This document shows positions 35,020 to 44,650 of a stretch of 64,000 bases of DNA, in pieces. A program made the translations under genes and the position numbers. The stretch covers positions 298,272 to 362,271 of the forward strand of contig NZ_SMMX01000003.1 of the NCBI RefSeq assembly GCF_004345005.1, in the 5' to 3' direction. The stretch comes from Extibacter muris. GTDB lineage: Bacteria; Bacillota; Clostridia; Lachnospirales; Lachnospiraceae. Below the pieces are notes generated by a model. That model did not search any database, was not told where the DNA came from, and saw only the letters and a list, made by a program, of their open reading frames with translations. Each line of letters starts with the position of its first letter. Position 1 is the first letter of the stretch.

Positions 35020-35706
35020 ATGATTGAATTAAAAGAAGTGACGAAAGAGTACTCAAAAGGGGTTGCAGCCCTCAATGGCATCAATCTGAAGATTGACCAG
35101 GGCGAATTTGTATTCATAGTCGGCGACAGCGGTTCGGGCAAATCGACGCTGATACGTCTGATTATGAAGGAACTTGATCCTACTTCAGGCACCATTGTCG
35201 TAAACGGACAGAACCTGAACAGGATGAAGCACAGGAAGATTCCGATGTACCGCAGAGGGCTAGGTGTCGTGTTCCAGGATTTCCGTCTTTTAAAAGACAG
35301 GAATATCTACGAAAATATAGCATTTGCACTGCGGGTGACGGAAAAGCCTACCCGTGTGATCAAAAAGAAAGTTCCGGCGGCATTGTCGCTCGTCGGGCTG
35401 GCGCAGAAGTATAAGTCTTTCCCGAAGGAACTGTCCGGCGGAGAGCAGCAGCGCGTAGCCATTGCCAGGGCGATTGTAAATGAGCCTGCCATACTGCTGG
35501 CAGACGAGCCGACCGGTAATCTGGATCCCACCAATTCATGGGAAATTATGAAACTTCTAGAAGAAGCGAATGAGAGAGGGACGACCGTACTGGTTGTTAC
35601 TCATAACCAGGAGATTGTAAACGAGATGAAGAAGCGCGTTGTTACGATGAAGAAGGGTGTCATCGTCAGCGATGAGAAAAAAGGTGGGTATAGTAATGAG
35701 AATTAG
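35020..35706 (+). CDS. ftsE: Cell-division ATP-binding protein FtsE
   Basis: ABC ATPase of the FtsEX complex that switches peptidoglycan hydrolases at the septum. 228 residues with Walker A GDSGSGKST, Q-loop VFQDFRLL, signature LSGGEQQRV, Walker B ILLADEPTGNLD and the H-loop VVTHN. Overlaps ftsX by 11 bases. Confidence 0.97.
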   Translation: MIELKEVTKEYSKGVAALNGINLKIDQGEFVFIVGDSGSGKSTLIRLIMKELDPTSGTIVVNGQNLNRMKHRKIPMYRRGLGVVFQDFRLLKDRNIYENIAFALRVTEKPTRVIKKKVPAALSLVGLAQKYKSFPKELSGGEQQRVAIARAIVNEPAILLADEPTGNLDPTNSWEIMKLLEEANERGTTVLVVTHNQEIVNEMKKRVVTMKKGVIVSDEKKGGYSNEN

Positions 35707-36604
35707 CACAGTTGGATATTCGATGAGACAAGGGGTCAAGAACATCCGCAGAAATAAGATGTTTTCCATTGCATCTATCGCCACTATGGCGGCATGTATC
35801 TTTCTGTTCGGACTGTTCTATTCCATTGTAATAAACTTTAACTACATAGTAGACAAAGCGGAAGAAGGAGTGGCGATCACCGTGTTCTTCAAGGAAGATG
35901 CCACACAGAGCCAGAAGGATAAGGTCGGAGAAGACCTGAAGAATGCTGACGGCGTTCTAAAGGTTAACTACATCAGCGCGGACGAGGCGTGGGATAAGTT
36001 CAAAGATGATTATTTCGGGGAATCCGGCGACCTTGCGGAAGGATTCAAAAGCGACAACCCGCTGGCCAATTCAGATAACTATGAAGTATACATGTCAGAC
36101 GTGTCAAAGCAGAAGGACGTGGTATCCTACGCGGAAAGCCTGGACGGCGTCCGTAAGGTCAACAAGTCCGATGTTGTGGCGAAGACGCTCACGAGCGTGA
36201 ACAAGCTTGTCGGTTACGTGTCCGCGGCTATTATCGTCATCCTGCTTATCGTGTCGGTATTCCTTATCAGCAACACGGTTACGATGGGTGTCACGGTGCG
36301 GCGGGAAGAGATAGCGATTATGAAGTATATAGGGGCCAAGGACGGATTCGTCAGGTCGCCGTTCGTAATCGAAGGCCTGCTCATAGGGGTGATTGGTGCG
36401 GTACTGCCTCTGATTCTGCTGTATTTCCTCTACAGCAAAGTGATAGAATACATCATGGTCAAGTTCAGCCTGCTCAACAATATAGTAGACTTCCTGCCGG
36501 TAATGCAGGTATATAAGACGTTGCTTCCTGTAGGCCTTGCTTTGGGAGTAGGCATTGGTTTCCTGGGAAGCTTCGTGACAATCAGAAAACACCTTAAAGT
36601 ATAA
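35696..36604 (+). CDS. ftsX: Cell-division protein FtsX
   Basis: 302 residues from the ATG at 35696, with AAAGGTGGG upstream; the frame open from 35657 lies in ftsE. One N-terminal membrane helix, a large extracellular loop (about 60-165), then three C-terminal helices (AAIIVILLIVSVFLI, GLLIGVIGAVLPLIL, and the last near LLPVGLALGVGIGF). The loop would contact the M23 hydrolase encoded next. Confidence 0.96.
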   Translation: MRISTVGYSMRQGVKNIRRNKMFSIASIATMAACIFLFGLFYSIVINFNYIVDKAEEGVAITVFFKEDATQSQKDKVGEDLKNADGVLKVNYISADEAWDKFKDDYFGESGDLAEGFKSDNPLANSDNYEVYMSDVSKQKDVVSYAESLDGVRKVNKSDVVAKTLTSVNKLVGYVSAAIIVILLIVSVFLISNTVTMGVTVRREEIAIMKYIGAKDGFVRSPFVIEGLLIGVIGAVLPLILLYFLYSKVIEYIMVKFSLLNNIVDFLPVMQVYKTLLPVGLALGVGIGFLGSFVTIRKHLKV

Positions 36605-36625
36605 TATCAAGGGGGGATACTTAAG

Positions 36626-37735
36626 ATGCGAGGGAAGAGAATAATGAGTGTGCTGCTGGTAACGGTTCTCTGTATGGGGATGGCGATACAGGTGAACGCT
36701 TCAAGCATCAGCGACACGAAGAAAAAGGCAGAAGAACTGGAATCTAAGAAGAAAGCGGCAGAGAGCGAGAAGGATTCTCTGGCGGCCCAGCTCGATTCGA
36801 TCGTGGCCGAGATGGAAGACACAAAAGCCAAGATTGATCAAAAAGAAGCTGAGATTGAAAAGAAAGAAGAAGAGCTGATTCAGGCAAAGGTCGATGAAAA
36901 TGACCAGTACGAGAGCATGAAGAAGAGGATCCAGTATATGTATGAAAATGGAAACTCCCAATTCATAGAGATTCTCGTGCAGTCGAAGAGCATCGGTGAT
37001 TTTCTGAACAATGCGGAGTATATCACGACCATATCCGAGTATGACAGAAGCATGCTCGTACAGTTCCAGGAGATTGTCAAAGCGGTCGAAGAGCAGGAAA
37101 AGGCACTGCAGGAAGAATACGATGAGCTTGAGACGATGCAGAACGACCTGATTGCCAAGCAGGACAGCGTGAACACCATGCTGGAGAGCAAGAATGCGGA
37201 GATCAGCCAGCTGGAGAGTGAGATAGGCGCTACCGCCGATACGCTTGCGAAGCTGGAGGCTGCCGCGGCTGCAGCGGCACGTAAGCAGGTAGAGGCCACG
37301 CAGACATACAATGGCGGCAGTGCAGGAGCGTCCGTCGTGTCAGGCAACGGTACATTTACACATCCTTGTCCGGGATATAGTTACATATCCAGCGAATTTG
37401 GCTGGAGGCCTCAGCCGATTCCGGGCGCAAGCTCCAACCACAAAGGGATGGACTTTGCCGCGGCTACGGGAACGCCGATATATGCGGCGGCAGGCGGAAC
37501 CGTGGTATCCGCAGGCTACAGCGGCAATGCGGGCAACCTCATAATAATCAACCATGGCGGCGGCCTGCAGACATATTACATGCACTGCAATAATATCTAT
37601 GTAAGAGCAGGGCAGAGCGTTAGCAAGGGACAGAACATCGGTGCGGTAGGAAGTACAGGCAACTCTTCCGGCCCGCATCTTCATTTCCAGGTGATGTCAG
37701 GCGGAACGCCGGTCAACCCGCGTAATTATTTATAA
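36626..37735 (+). CDS. EnvC/PcsB-like murein hydrolase activator (coiled coil + M23)
   Basis: 369 residues: signal peptide (ends near VNASS), a long coiled coil (about 27-225, many K/E/A heptads), an Ala-rich linker, and a C-terminal LytM/M23 domain with the zinc ligands in NHKGMDFA and HLHFQV, so probably catalytically active. Located directly after ftsX; FtsEX is known to regulate such proteins across the membrane. Start ATG after GGGGGATAC. Confidence 0.94.
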   Translation: MRGKRIMSVLLVTVLCMGMAIQVNASSISDTKKKAEELESKKKAAESEKDSLAAQLDSIVAEMEDTKAKIDQKEAEIEKKEEELIQAKVDENDQYESMKKRIQYMYENGNSQFIEILVQSKSIGDFLNNAEYITTISEYDRSMLVQFQEIVKAVEEQEKALQEEYDELETMQNDLIAKQDSVNTMLESKNAEISQLESEIGATADTLAKLEAAAAAAARKQVEATQTYNGGSAGASVVSGNGTFTHPCPGYSYISSEFGWRPQPIPGASSNHKGMDFAAATGTPIYAAAGGTVVSAGYSGNAGNLIIINHGGGLQTYYMHCNNIYVRAGQSVSKGQNIGAVGSTGNSSGPHLHFQVMSGGTPVNPRNYL

Positions 37736-37751
37736 GAACAGGACTCGTATC

Positions 37752-38936
37752 ATGAAGAAAAACAAGGGATTTATCAAGGGGGCGCTCTGTGGCGCCCTTG
37801 CTGTATTATTAGTTGCAGGGCTTGTATCCTGCGGAAGCAGATTACACAAGGCGTCAGCCGGAAAAGAAGAAGTCGTGGACAGCGAGACAGAGCAGAAGCT
37901 GGAGATGCTCCAGCAGCTCATCGACGGCAGCTATCTCGGAGATGTGGATGAAGACGCGCTCCAGAGCGGAATATACAAAGGGTATATCAACGGCCTTGCG
38001 GATCCGTATTCCGTCTACTATGACAAAGAGGAGACGGAGCAGCTCCTTGAGACGACGTCAGGAGAATACAGCGGCATCGGCGCCGTATTGAGCCAGAACA
38101 GAGAGACCGGCATCATCACCATACTGCAGGTATATGACGACTCCCCTGCGCAGAAAGCCGGCATCAAAGATGACGATATCCTTTATAAGGTGGAAGGCGA
38201 AGAGGTGACAGGTGTGGATCTGACGGAAGTCGTTTCCAACATCAAAGGTGAAGAAGGTACGGAAGTCAAGATGACCGTATTGAGAGGCGATGCCAATGAC
38301 GAAGTAGAGGTGACTGCGGTCAGGGGCAAGGTTGAGGCGCAGACCGTCAAGTATGAGATGAAGGACGGCGATGTGGGCTATATCCGCGTGTCAGAATTCG
38401 ATTCCGTCACATATGACCAGTATAAAGCGGCCATCGAAGATCTGGAAAGCCAGGGGATGAAAGGCCTCATCGTGGATCTGCGGAACAATCCGGGCGGCAA
38501 TCTGGCTACCGTGTGCGATATGCTTGACCTGATGCTGCCGGAGGGGTTGATCGTATATACCGAAGACAAGGATGGGAACCGTTCGGAAGAGACATCAGAT
38601 GAGGAGCACCAGTTCAAGCTTCCGATGACCGTGCTTGTCAACGGCAACAGCGCCAGCGCATCCGAGATATATGCAGGTGCGATTCAGGACTATGGCCTCG
38701 GCGAGATCATCGGAACCCAGACTTACGGAAAAGGTGTCGTGCAGCAGATATTCGACCTGAAGGACGGTACTTGCGTGAAGCTGACAATCGCTGAATATTT
38801 TACGCCAAAAGGGAGAAACATTAATGGAAAGGGCATTACTCCGGATGTTGAGGTAGAGTACGAGGCAGACGAAGCCGATCCAGAAGCGGATAACCAGCTT
38901 GACAAAGCACTGGAAGTAATAAAAGGCAATATGTAA
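37752..38936 (+). CDS. S41-family carboxy-terminal processing protease (CtpA-like), lipoprotein or membrane anchored
   Basis: 394 residues. N-terminal hydrophobic segment ending LVSCGS (possible lipobox), SYLGDVDEDALQSGIYKGYI, a PDZ domain (about 90-185), and the protease core with Ser in NGNSASASE and Lys in TYGKGVVQQ. Following the M23 gene by 16 bases, it probably trims wall proteins or hydrolases at division. The hydrolase and the protease form a common clostridial pair. Confidence 0.94.
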   Translation: MKKNKGFIKGALCGALAVLLVAGLVSCGSRLHKASAGKEEVVDSETEQKLEMLQQLIDGSYLGDVDEDALQSGIYKGYINGLADPYSVYYDKEETEQLLETTSGEYSGIGAVLSQNRETGIITILQVYDDSPAQKAGIKDDDILYKVEGEEVTGVDLTEVVSNIKGEEGTEVKMTVLRGDANDEVEVTAVRGKVEAQTVKYEMKDGDVGYIRVSEFDSVTYDQYKAAIEDLESQGMKGLIVDLRNNPGGNLATVCDMLDLMLPEGLIVYTEDKDGNRSEETSDEEHQFKLPMTVLVNGNSASASEIYAGAIQDYGLGEIIGTQTYGKGVVQQIFDLKDGTCVKLTIAEYFTPKGRNINGKGITPDVEVEYEADEADPEADNQLDKALEVIKGNM

Positions 38937-38940
38937 GTAG

Positions 38941-38972
38941 AAGGGGAATGTCTGTTTGGCATTCCCTTTTAA
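38941..38972 (+). terminator. Terminator after the ftsEX operon
   Basis: AAGGGGAATG (38941-38950) pairs with CATTCCCTTT (38960-38969), loop of 9, TTTT inside the right arm end and TTAATTT after. Confidence 0.75.
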
Positions 38973-39031
38973 TTTGCCTTGTGCTAAAATAAAACATAGT
39001 ATGTACTTTTAGAAGCAGAAAGGAAGCATAT

Positions 39032-40318
39032 ATGAAAATATTGATTCAGAACGGGCATGTCATCGACCCGCCGACAGGCAAAGACGGCATATATGACGTG
39101 ATGGTAGAAGAAGATAAAATAATCAGGGTAGAACGGCAGATAAAGGAAGAGGCAGACCGGATCATTGATGCGACAGGCTGCTATGTCATGCCGGGATTTA
39201 TCGACATGCATGTACATCTGAGAGATCCGGGATTCACGTATAAGGAGTCGCTGGCAACCGGGGGACAGGCTGCGGTAAAAGGAGGCATCACTACGATGTG
39301 CGCCATGCCGAACACGAAGCCGGTCATCGACGACAGGGAGAAAGTAGAGGATGTGCACGCAAGGGCGGCCAAGGATTCTCCTGCCCATGTGATTCAGCTC
39401 GGTGCAGTGACGAAAGGCCAGATTGGCCGTGAGCTGGCTGATATTGAAGGAATGGCGGCGGCCGGCTGCCATGCCATAAGTGAAGATGGCAAGTCGGTGA
39501 TGAATGCGTCACTCTACCGCAAGGGGATGAAGAAAGCGAAAGAGTGCGGCATCTCCGTGTTCGCACACTGTGAGGATATCACGATGGTAGAAGGCGGTGT
39601 CATGAATGCGGATGAGAACGCAGAGCGTCTTGGCCTGAAAGGGATCACCAATTCTGTTGAAGACGTCATCGTGGCAAGAGATATCCTGCTCGCCAAAGAG
39701 ACAGGCGTGCGGCTCCACCTGTGCCACTGCTCCACCGCAGACAGCGTGGAGATGGTACGGCTTGCCAAGGAGGACGGGCTCCCTGTCACCGGTGAAGTGT
39801 GCCCGCATCACTTTATACTGACGGCGGACGACATACCGGAAGATGACGGGAACTATAAGATGAATCCACCGCTTCGGGGCAGAGAAGATGTGGATGCCCT
39901 GCGGGAAGGGCTGAAGAACGGGATTATGGATGTCATAGCTACGGACCATGCTCCTCATTCAGAGGAAGAGAAAGACAGATCCATGGCGGAGGCGGCATTT
40001 GGCATCGTAGGTATAGAGACATCAGCGGCATTAACGTATACAGAGCTTGTAGAGCCGGGGATACTGACCATGACGGATATGGCAGAAAAGATGAGTACGA
40101 ACCCGGCCGTTATACTCGGACTGGAAGACAAAGGGTCTGTATCAGAAGGAAAGGCCGCAGACATCGTTATATTTGACACGAGACGGGAATATACGATTGA
40201 TAAAAATGAATTTGCCTCAAAAGGCAGGAACACGCCGTTCCATGGGCGTAAAGTAAAAGGCCAGGTCATGTATACGCTGGCCGGCGGGACGGTCGTATAT
40301 GAAAGTGAGATACGATAG
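39032..40318 (+). CDS. pyrC: Dihydroorotase
   Basis: Closes carbamoyl aspartate to dihydroorotate. 428 residues, class I type, with the metal motif DMHVHLRDPG, carboxylated Lys region, HCEDITM, LHLCHCST and the catalytic ATDHAPHS. First gene of a five-gene pyrimidine operon; pyrB/pyrI and the carbamoyl phosphate synthase are not in the window. The ATG follows AGAAAGGAAGC. Confidence 0.96.
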   Translation: MKILIQNGHVIDPPTGKDGIYDVMVEEDKIIRVERQIKEEADRIIDATGCYVMPGFIDMHVHLRDPGFTYKESLATGGQAAVKGGITTMCAMPNTKPVIDDREKVEDVHARAAKDSPAHVIQLGAVTKGQIGRELADIEGMAAAGCHAISEDGKSVMNASLYRKGMKKAKECGISVFAHCEDITMVEGGVMNADENAERLGLKGITNSVEDVIVARDILLAKETGVRLHLCHCSTADSVEMVRLAKEDGLPVTGEVCPHHFILTADDIPEDDGNYKMNPPLRGREDVDALREGLKNGIMDVIATDHAPHSEEEKDRSMAEAAFGIVGIETSAALTYTELVEPGILTMTDMAEKMSTNPAVILGLEDKGSVSEGKAADIVIFDTRREYTIDKNEFASKGRNTPFHGRKVKGQVMYTLAGGTVVYESEIR

Positions 40319-40330
40319 GAGGAAGACGAA

Positions 40331-41257
40331 GTGATTAATCAGTTAGTGTCTAATATCAAGAAGACAGGAGCACCGATCGTAGTCGGCCTGGATCCGATGC
40401 TCGGCTATATACCTGAGCATGTACAGAAAAAGGCTTACGCAGAATATGGCGAGACGCTCGAAGGGGCAGCGGAAGCAATCTGGCAGTTCAACAAAGCCAT
40501 TGTAGATAATACGTACGATCTGATTCCCGCGGTCAAACCACAGATTGCCATGTATGAGCAGTTCGGAATCCCCGGGCTTGCCGCATTCAAGAAGACGACA
40601 GATTACTGTAAGGAAAAGGGGTTGGCTGTCATCGGGGACATCAAGCGCGGAGATATCGGTTCCACGTCGAAAGCATATGCAGTGGGACACCTCGGCAGAG
40701 TTCAGGTCGGGAACAAGACGTTCGCTGCGTTTGACGAGGATTTTGTAACAGTCAATCCATATCTTGGTTCCGACGGCGTCAATCCGTTCCTCGATGTGTG
40801 CAGAGAGGAAAAGAAAGGCGTATTCGTGCTCGTTAAGACATCGAACCCATCCAGCGGCGAGTTCCAGGACCAGCTGGTCGGCGGTCGTCCGATATACGAA
40901 CTCGTAGGAGAGAAGGTGGCTGCGTGGGGAGAGGAACTTATGGGAGACGATTACAGCTATGTCGGCGCGGTCGTCGGTGCGACTTACCCGGAGATGGGCA
41001 GAGTCTTACGCCGTATTATGCCGAAAGCTTATATCCTCGTGCCGGGTTACGGGGCACAGGGCGGCAGAGGAAAAGACCTTGTGCATTTCTTTAACAAAGA
41101 CGGACTTGGTGCTATCGTGAATTCTTCCAGAGGCATCATAGCGGCGTACAAACAGGAGCAGTATGCACGGTTTGGAGAGGCGAACTTTGCAGATGCCTCA
41201 AGAGCCGCGGTTAAGGATATGATAGATGATATAAAAGGAGCGCTGGAACATGAGTAA
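40331..41257 (+). CDS. pyrF: Orotidine 5'-phosphate decarboxylase
   Basis: Makes UMP from OMP. 308 residues, the longer subfamily found in clostridia, with VVGLDPMLGYIP, KPQIAMYEQFG and the catalytic DIKRGDIGSTSKAYA. The start at 40331 is GTG (Met in the product), preceded by AGGAGGAAGACGAA. Overlaps pyrK by 8 bases. Confidence 0.95.
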   Translation: MINQLVSNIKKTGAPIVVGLDPMLGYIPEHVQKKAYAEYGETLEGAAEAIWQFNKAIVDNTYDLIPAVKPQIAMYEQFGIPGLAAFKKTTDYCKEKGLAVIGDIKRGDIGSTSKAYAVGHLGRVQVGNKTFAAFDEDFVTVNPYLGSDGVNPFLDVCREEKKGVFVLVKTSNPSSGEFQDQLVGGRPIYELVGEKVAAWGEELMGDDYSYVGAVVGATYPEMGRVLRRIMPKAYILVPGYGAQGGRGKDLVHFFNKDGLGAIVNSSRGIIAAYKQEQYARFGEANFADASRAAVKDMIDDIKGALEHE

Positions 41258-42023
41258 ATATAAAGGACAGGCGGCGGTCATCTTTCAGGAGCAGATTGCC
41301 ACAGACATCTACAGCCTGTGGATTGAGGTTCCGTGCATGGCGTCGGAAGCAAAGCCCGGACAGTTCCTGTCTCTGTATACACAGGACGGGAGCAAGCTGC
41401 TGCCGCGTCCGATAAGTATCTGCGAGATAGACAAGCTGCAGGGGAGACTACGGCTCGTATATCGTGTGACTGGGAAAGAGACAGGTACAGAGTTGTTTTC
41501 CCGCCTGGAATCAGGAGATACGCTGGAAGTGATGGGCCCTCTCGGCAACGGCTTTCCGCTTGAGAATCCGGGAAGGGCGTTCCTGATTGGCGGCGGCATC
41601 GGAGTACCTCCTATGCTGGAGCTTGCCAAGCAGCTGCCGGGTGCCAAGCAGATTATCGCGGGATATAGGGACGAGCTGTTTCTGACGGAAGATCTGGAAA
41701 GATATGGGGAGCTCTATGTGGCTACGGAGGATGGCAGCGCAGGCACGAGAGGAAATGTGCTGGACGCGGTGCGTGAGCACGGGCTTGCTGCGGATGTCAT
41801 CTATGCCTGCGGTCCGGCGCCGATGCTCCGGGCTCTTAAGGCATATGCAGAAGAATACGGAATTGTCTGCTACATATCGCTGGAAGAAAAGATGGCATGC
41901 GGGATCGGGGCATGTCTTGCCTGCGTGTGCCGGTCGAAAGAGACCGACAGCCACAGCAACGTGCATAATAAGCGGGTCTGTAAGGACGGGCCGGTATTTT
42001 TGTCTACGGAGGTGGAGATCTGA
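41250..42023 (+). CDS. pyrK: Dihydroorotate dehydrogenase electron-transfer subunit
   Basis: FAD and 2Fe-2S subunit that links PyrDB to NAD. 257 residues: FAD motif LPRPISICEID, NAD domain FLIGGGIGVPPMLEL and YACGPAPMLR, Cys cluster CGIGACLACVC with a further Cys near the C terminus. The stop shares a base with the pyrD start (TGATG). Confidence 0.95.
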   Translation: MSKYKGQAAVIFQEQIATDIYSLWIEVPCMASEAKPGQFLSLYTQDGSKLLPRPISICEIDKLQGRLRLVYRVTGKETGTELFSRLESGDTLEVMGPLGNGFPLENPGRAFLIGGGIGVPPMLELAKQLPGAKQIIAGYRDELFLTEDLERYGELYVATEDGSAGTRGNVLDAVREHGLAADVIYACGPAPMLRALKAYAEEYGIVCYISLEEKMACGIGACLACVCRSKETDSHSNVHNKRVCKDGPVFLSTEVEI

Positions 42024-42925
42024 TGGATACAAAAGTGAACCTAGCAGGCGTGGAGCTTAAGAATCCGGTAATGACAGCATCAGGAACGTTTGGCTCCGGG
42101 GAAGAATACAGCGAATTCGTGGATCTGAGCCGTCTCGGTGCAGTCGTTACGAAAGGCGTGGCAAATGTACCGTGGCCTGGCAACCCGGTACCACGGATTG
42201 CGGAGACGAAGTCTGGCATGATGAATGCCATCGGACTCCAGAATCCCGGAATCGATGTATTCTGCCGGCGTGACATACCTTTCCTGAAACAGTTTGATAC
42301 AAAGATTATTGTCAATGTGTGCGGAAAGACGATGGAAGATTACTGTGAAGTAGTGGAACGTCTGGGGGAAGAAGAGGTGGATATGCTCGAGATAAACATA
42401 TCGTGCCCGAATGTCAAAGAGGGAGGCATCGCCTTCGGACAGAATCCGAAAGCGGTGGAAGAGATTACGGCCGAGGTCAAGAAGCGTGCAAAGCAGCCGG
42501 TCATCATGAAGCTGAGCCCTAACGTGACAGATATCACCGAGACGGCGAAAGCGGCGGAAGCCGGTGGGGCAGATGTACTGTCGCTGATCAATACGCTGAC
42601 CGGGATGAAGATAGACATTCACAGGCGCGCGTTCGCGCTGGCCAATAAGACCGGAGGCCTGTCCGGGCCGGCTGTCAAGCCGGTTGCGGTGCGGATGGTC
42701 TATCAGGTGGCTAACGCGGTAAAGCTCCCTGTCATCGGCATGGGCGGAATCGAGACGGCGGAGGATGCCATAGAGTTTCTTCTCGCCGGAGCTTCGGCCG
42801 TGTCTGTGGGTACCGCCAATTTTTATAATCCTTCTGCAACCGTTCAGGTGGCAGAGGGGATTGAGGATTATTTGGAGCGGTACGGCTTTGAACACGTATC
42901 CGATCTGACAGGACTTGTAAAGTAG
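42023..42925 (+). CDS. pyrD: Dihydroorotate dehydrogenase (NAD type, PyrDB)
   Basis: Oxidises dihydroorotate to orotate with FMN; works as a tetramer with PyrK. 300 residues with NPVMTASGTFG, NISCPNVKEGG (catalytic Cys in the loop), KLSPNVTD and GMGGIETAEDA at the phosphate end. Type 1B by its pairing with pyrK. Confidence 0.96.
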   Translation: MDTKVNLAGVELKNPVMTASGTFGSGEEYSEFVDLSRLGAVVTKGVANVPWPGNPVPRIAETKSGMMNAIGLQNPGIDVFCRRDIPFLKQFDTKIIVNVCGKTMEDYCEVVERLGEEEVDMLEINISCPNVKEGGIAFGQNPKAVEEITAEVKKRAKQPVIMKLSPNVTDITETAKAAEAGGADVLSLINTLTGMKIDIHRRAFALANKTGGLSGPAVKPVAVRMVYQVANAVKLPVIGMGGIETAEDAIEFLLAGASAVSVGTANFYNPSATVQVAEGIEDYLERYGFEHVSDLTGLVK

Positions 42926-42937
42926 AGGAGGTTCAAT

Positions 42938-43612
42938 ATGGAACAGTATAAGGAAGAGTTTATCGAGTTTATGATCGATTGCGAAGTGCTTAGATTTGGA
43001 GATTTTGTGACAAAGAGCGGCAGAAATACGCCGTTTTTCGTAAATACTGGCTTCTACCGGACAGGAGCACAGCTTCGTAAGCTTGGCGAATACTACGCGA
43101 AGGCGATAGAAAGCAGCTTCGGCCTTGCGTTTGACGTCCTGTTCGGGCCGGCTTATAAAGGGATTCCGCTAACGGTAGCCACAACGATAGCCATCAGCGA
43201 ATCTTATGGCAGAGACATCCGGTACTGCTCGAACCGTAAGGAAGTGAAGGACCATGGAGACAAGGGGATTCTTCTGGGCAGCCCGATAATGGACGGGGAC
43301 AGGGTCGTTATCATCGAAGATGTGACGACCGCAGGAACCTCTATACAGGAGACGCTTCCCATTATCAAGGCACAGGGCAATGTGACGCCGTTGGGCCTTG
43401 TCGTGTCGGTGGACCGTATGGAACGCGGCCAGGGTACGAAGAGCGCTCTTGCGGAAATAGAAGAGAAATACGGTCTGAAGACGACAGCTATCGTCACGAT
43501 GGAAGAGGTGACAGAACATCTCTATAACAGGCCATATAAAGGAAAAGTTATCATCGACGATACATTAAAATCGGCAATTGATGCATATTATAAACAATAT
43601 GGCGTGAAGTAG
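42938..43612 (+). CDS. pyrE: Orotate phosphoribosyltransferase
   Basis: Makes OMP from orotate and PRPP. 224 residues, with GPAYKGIPL and the PRPP motif VVIIEDVTTAGTS. Last gene of pyrCFKDE. ATG after AGAGGAGGTTCAAT. Confidence 0.96.
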   Translation: MEQYKEEFIEFMIDCEVLRFGDFVTKSGRNTPFFVNTGFYRTGAQLRKLGEYYAKAIESSFGLAFDVLFGPAYKGIPLTVATTIAISESYGRDIRYCSNRKEVKDHGDKGILLGSPIMDGDRVVIIEDVTTAGTSIQETLPIIKAQGNVTPLGLVVSVDRMERGQGTKSALAEIEEKYGLKTTAIVTMEEVTEHLYNRPYKGKVIIDDTLKSAIDAYYKQYGVK

Positions 43613-43625
43613 CAGGAGGTTTCTT

Positions 43626-43778
43626 ATGAATGAAAAAGCATATAAAACCATGAGTTTTGCAGGGGCGGCCGGTATAGCCACCGGTATCGTCATGATGACT
43701 GCCGCAATCGCGGCAGGCGTGATTATGATTGTGAGTGGGGCACGCTTGTTAAAAGATAAAAAGGGGCTTACATTTTAG
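43626..43778 (+). CDS. Small membrane protein, 50 residues
   Basis: Not recognised. ATG with CAGGAGGTTTCTT in perfect position, 13 bases after the pyrE stop. One hydrophobic segment (about 10-42, FAGAAGIATGIVMMTAAIAA) with a short Lys-rich end, RLLKDKKG. Good ribosome site and sense-strand location in the run of genes support that it is real. Confidence 0.7.
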   Translation: MNEKAYKTMSFAGAAGIATGIVMMTAAIAAGVIMIVSGARLLKDKKGLTF

Positions 43779-43803
43779 CCTGCATTGAAAGGGTGCTATA
43801 TTT

Positions 43804-44286
43804 TTGAATATGAAAAACAGAAAAAGAATCCGCATAATCGGGAAAATATTATTTGTATTTTATATCGCGTTTCTCGTTTATTTTCTCTTATTATCTGATT
43901 GGTACGGGCGTACGGGAGTGATGCAGGAATACCGGTATAACCTTGTGCTGTTCCAGGAGATCAAACGTTTCTGGGAGTACCGGGAACAGCTCGGAATGTT
44001 TGCCATGTTCACGAACCTGTTCGGCAATGTGCTGATTTTTATGCCTTTTGGATTCTTTATGCCCATGGCAAGCCGTCACAGAAGCTTCTTTTCCGCACTG
44101 TTCTACAGTTTCGGGCTGAGCCTGTGCGTGGAGACGTTCCAGCTCGTGACGAAAGTGGGCAGTTTTGATGTGGATGATCTTCTGCTAAATACGATAGGCG
44201 GAGTATTAGGCTATATGATATTTGCAATCTGTGCAGCAGTAAGGAGAAGATATGATCATAAAAAGAAGGCAAAAAGACAAAGATGA
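43804..44286 (+). CDS. VanZ-family membrane protein
   Basis: 160 residues with four hydrophobic segments and the VanZ pattern NLFGNVLIFMPFGFF and DVDDLLLNTIGGVLGY. TTG at 43804 has the better distance to GAAAGGG; ATG at 43810 is the alternative. VanZ proteins affect teicoplanin resistance in enterococci, and the general role is unknown; there is no vanA-type cluster here. Confidence 0.85.
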   Translation: MNMKNRKRIRIIGKILFVFYIAFLVYFLLLSDWYGRTGVMQEYRYNLVLFQEIKRFWEYREQLGMFAMFTNLFGNVLIFMPFGFFMPMASRHRSFFSALFYSFGLSLCVETFQLVTKVGSFDVDDLLLNTIGGVLGYMIFAICAAVRRRYDHKKKAKRQR

Positions 44287-44650
44287 AGATAGGTCAAAGG
44301 ACATGCAGAAGGAGCGGGAGAAACGACGCAGAAAGATGATAAGCGGCAAGTACGGGCAGGCGCCGCTTAAGCACGCCAAAAAGGGGATTAATTCCTGCTG
44401 CTATGCAGGAAGCGTGTTCCTGATACTTATGGTAATGCTCGTCTTTTCCTACGTGTCAGAGGGCAGCGTGGGCGTGATTGCCGGCTTCGCCGGCCTGGCG
44501 GTAGGGGTACTGGCCTGGCTTGGGCTGATGTCAGGTATCCGCGGCTTCCGTGAGAGAGAAAAGAATTACATAACCTGCAAGGTAGGAGTCGTCTGTAATG
44601 TGCTCCTCCTTCTGGGCCTTATGAGTATATTTTTCAGGGGGCTGTTTTAG
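44252..44650 (+). CDS. DUF6142-like membrane protein
   Basis: 132 residues, overlapping the VanZ gene by 35 bases. A strongly basic N terminus (about 1-45, KRRQKDKDEDRSK), then two or three hydrophobic segments. No known function; it is a common neighbour of the M29-type peptidase in related genomes as far as I can recall. The assignment to the family is by general pattern, so treat it as tentative. Confidence 0.65.
   Translation: MIIKRRQKDKDEDRSKDMQKEREKRRRKMISGKYGQAPLKHAKKGINSCCYAGSVFLILMVMLVFSYVSEGSVGVIAGFAGLAVGVLAWLGLMSGIRGFREREKNYITCKVGVVCNVLLLLGLMSIFFRGLF

Noticed and set aside
38937..39031. Possible PyrR attenuator before pyrC
   Set aside because: Only the terminator of the previous operon is visible; no antiterminator pair or PyrR-binding loop.
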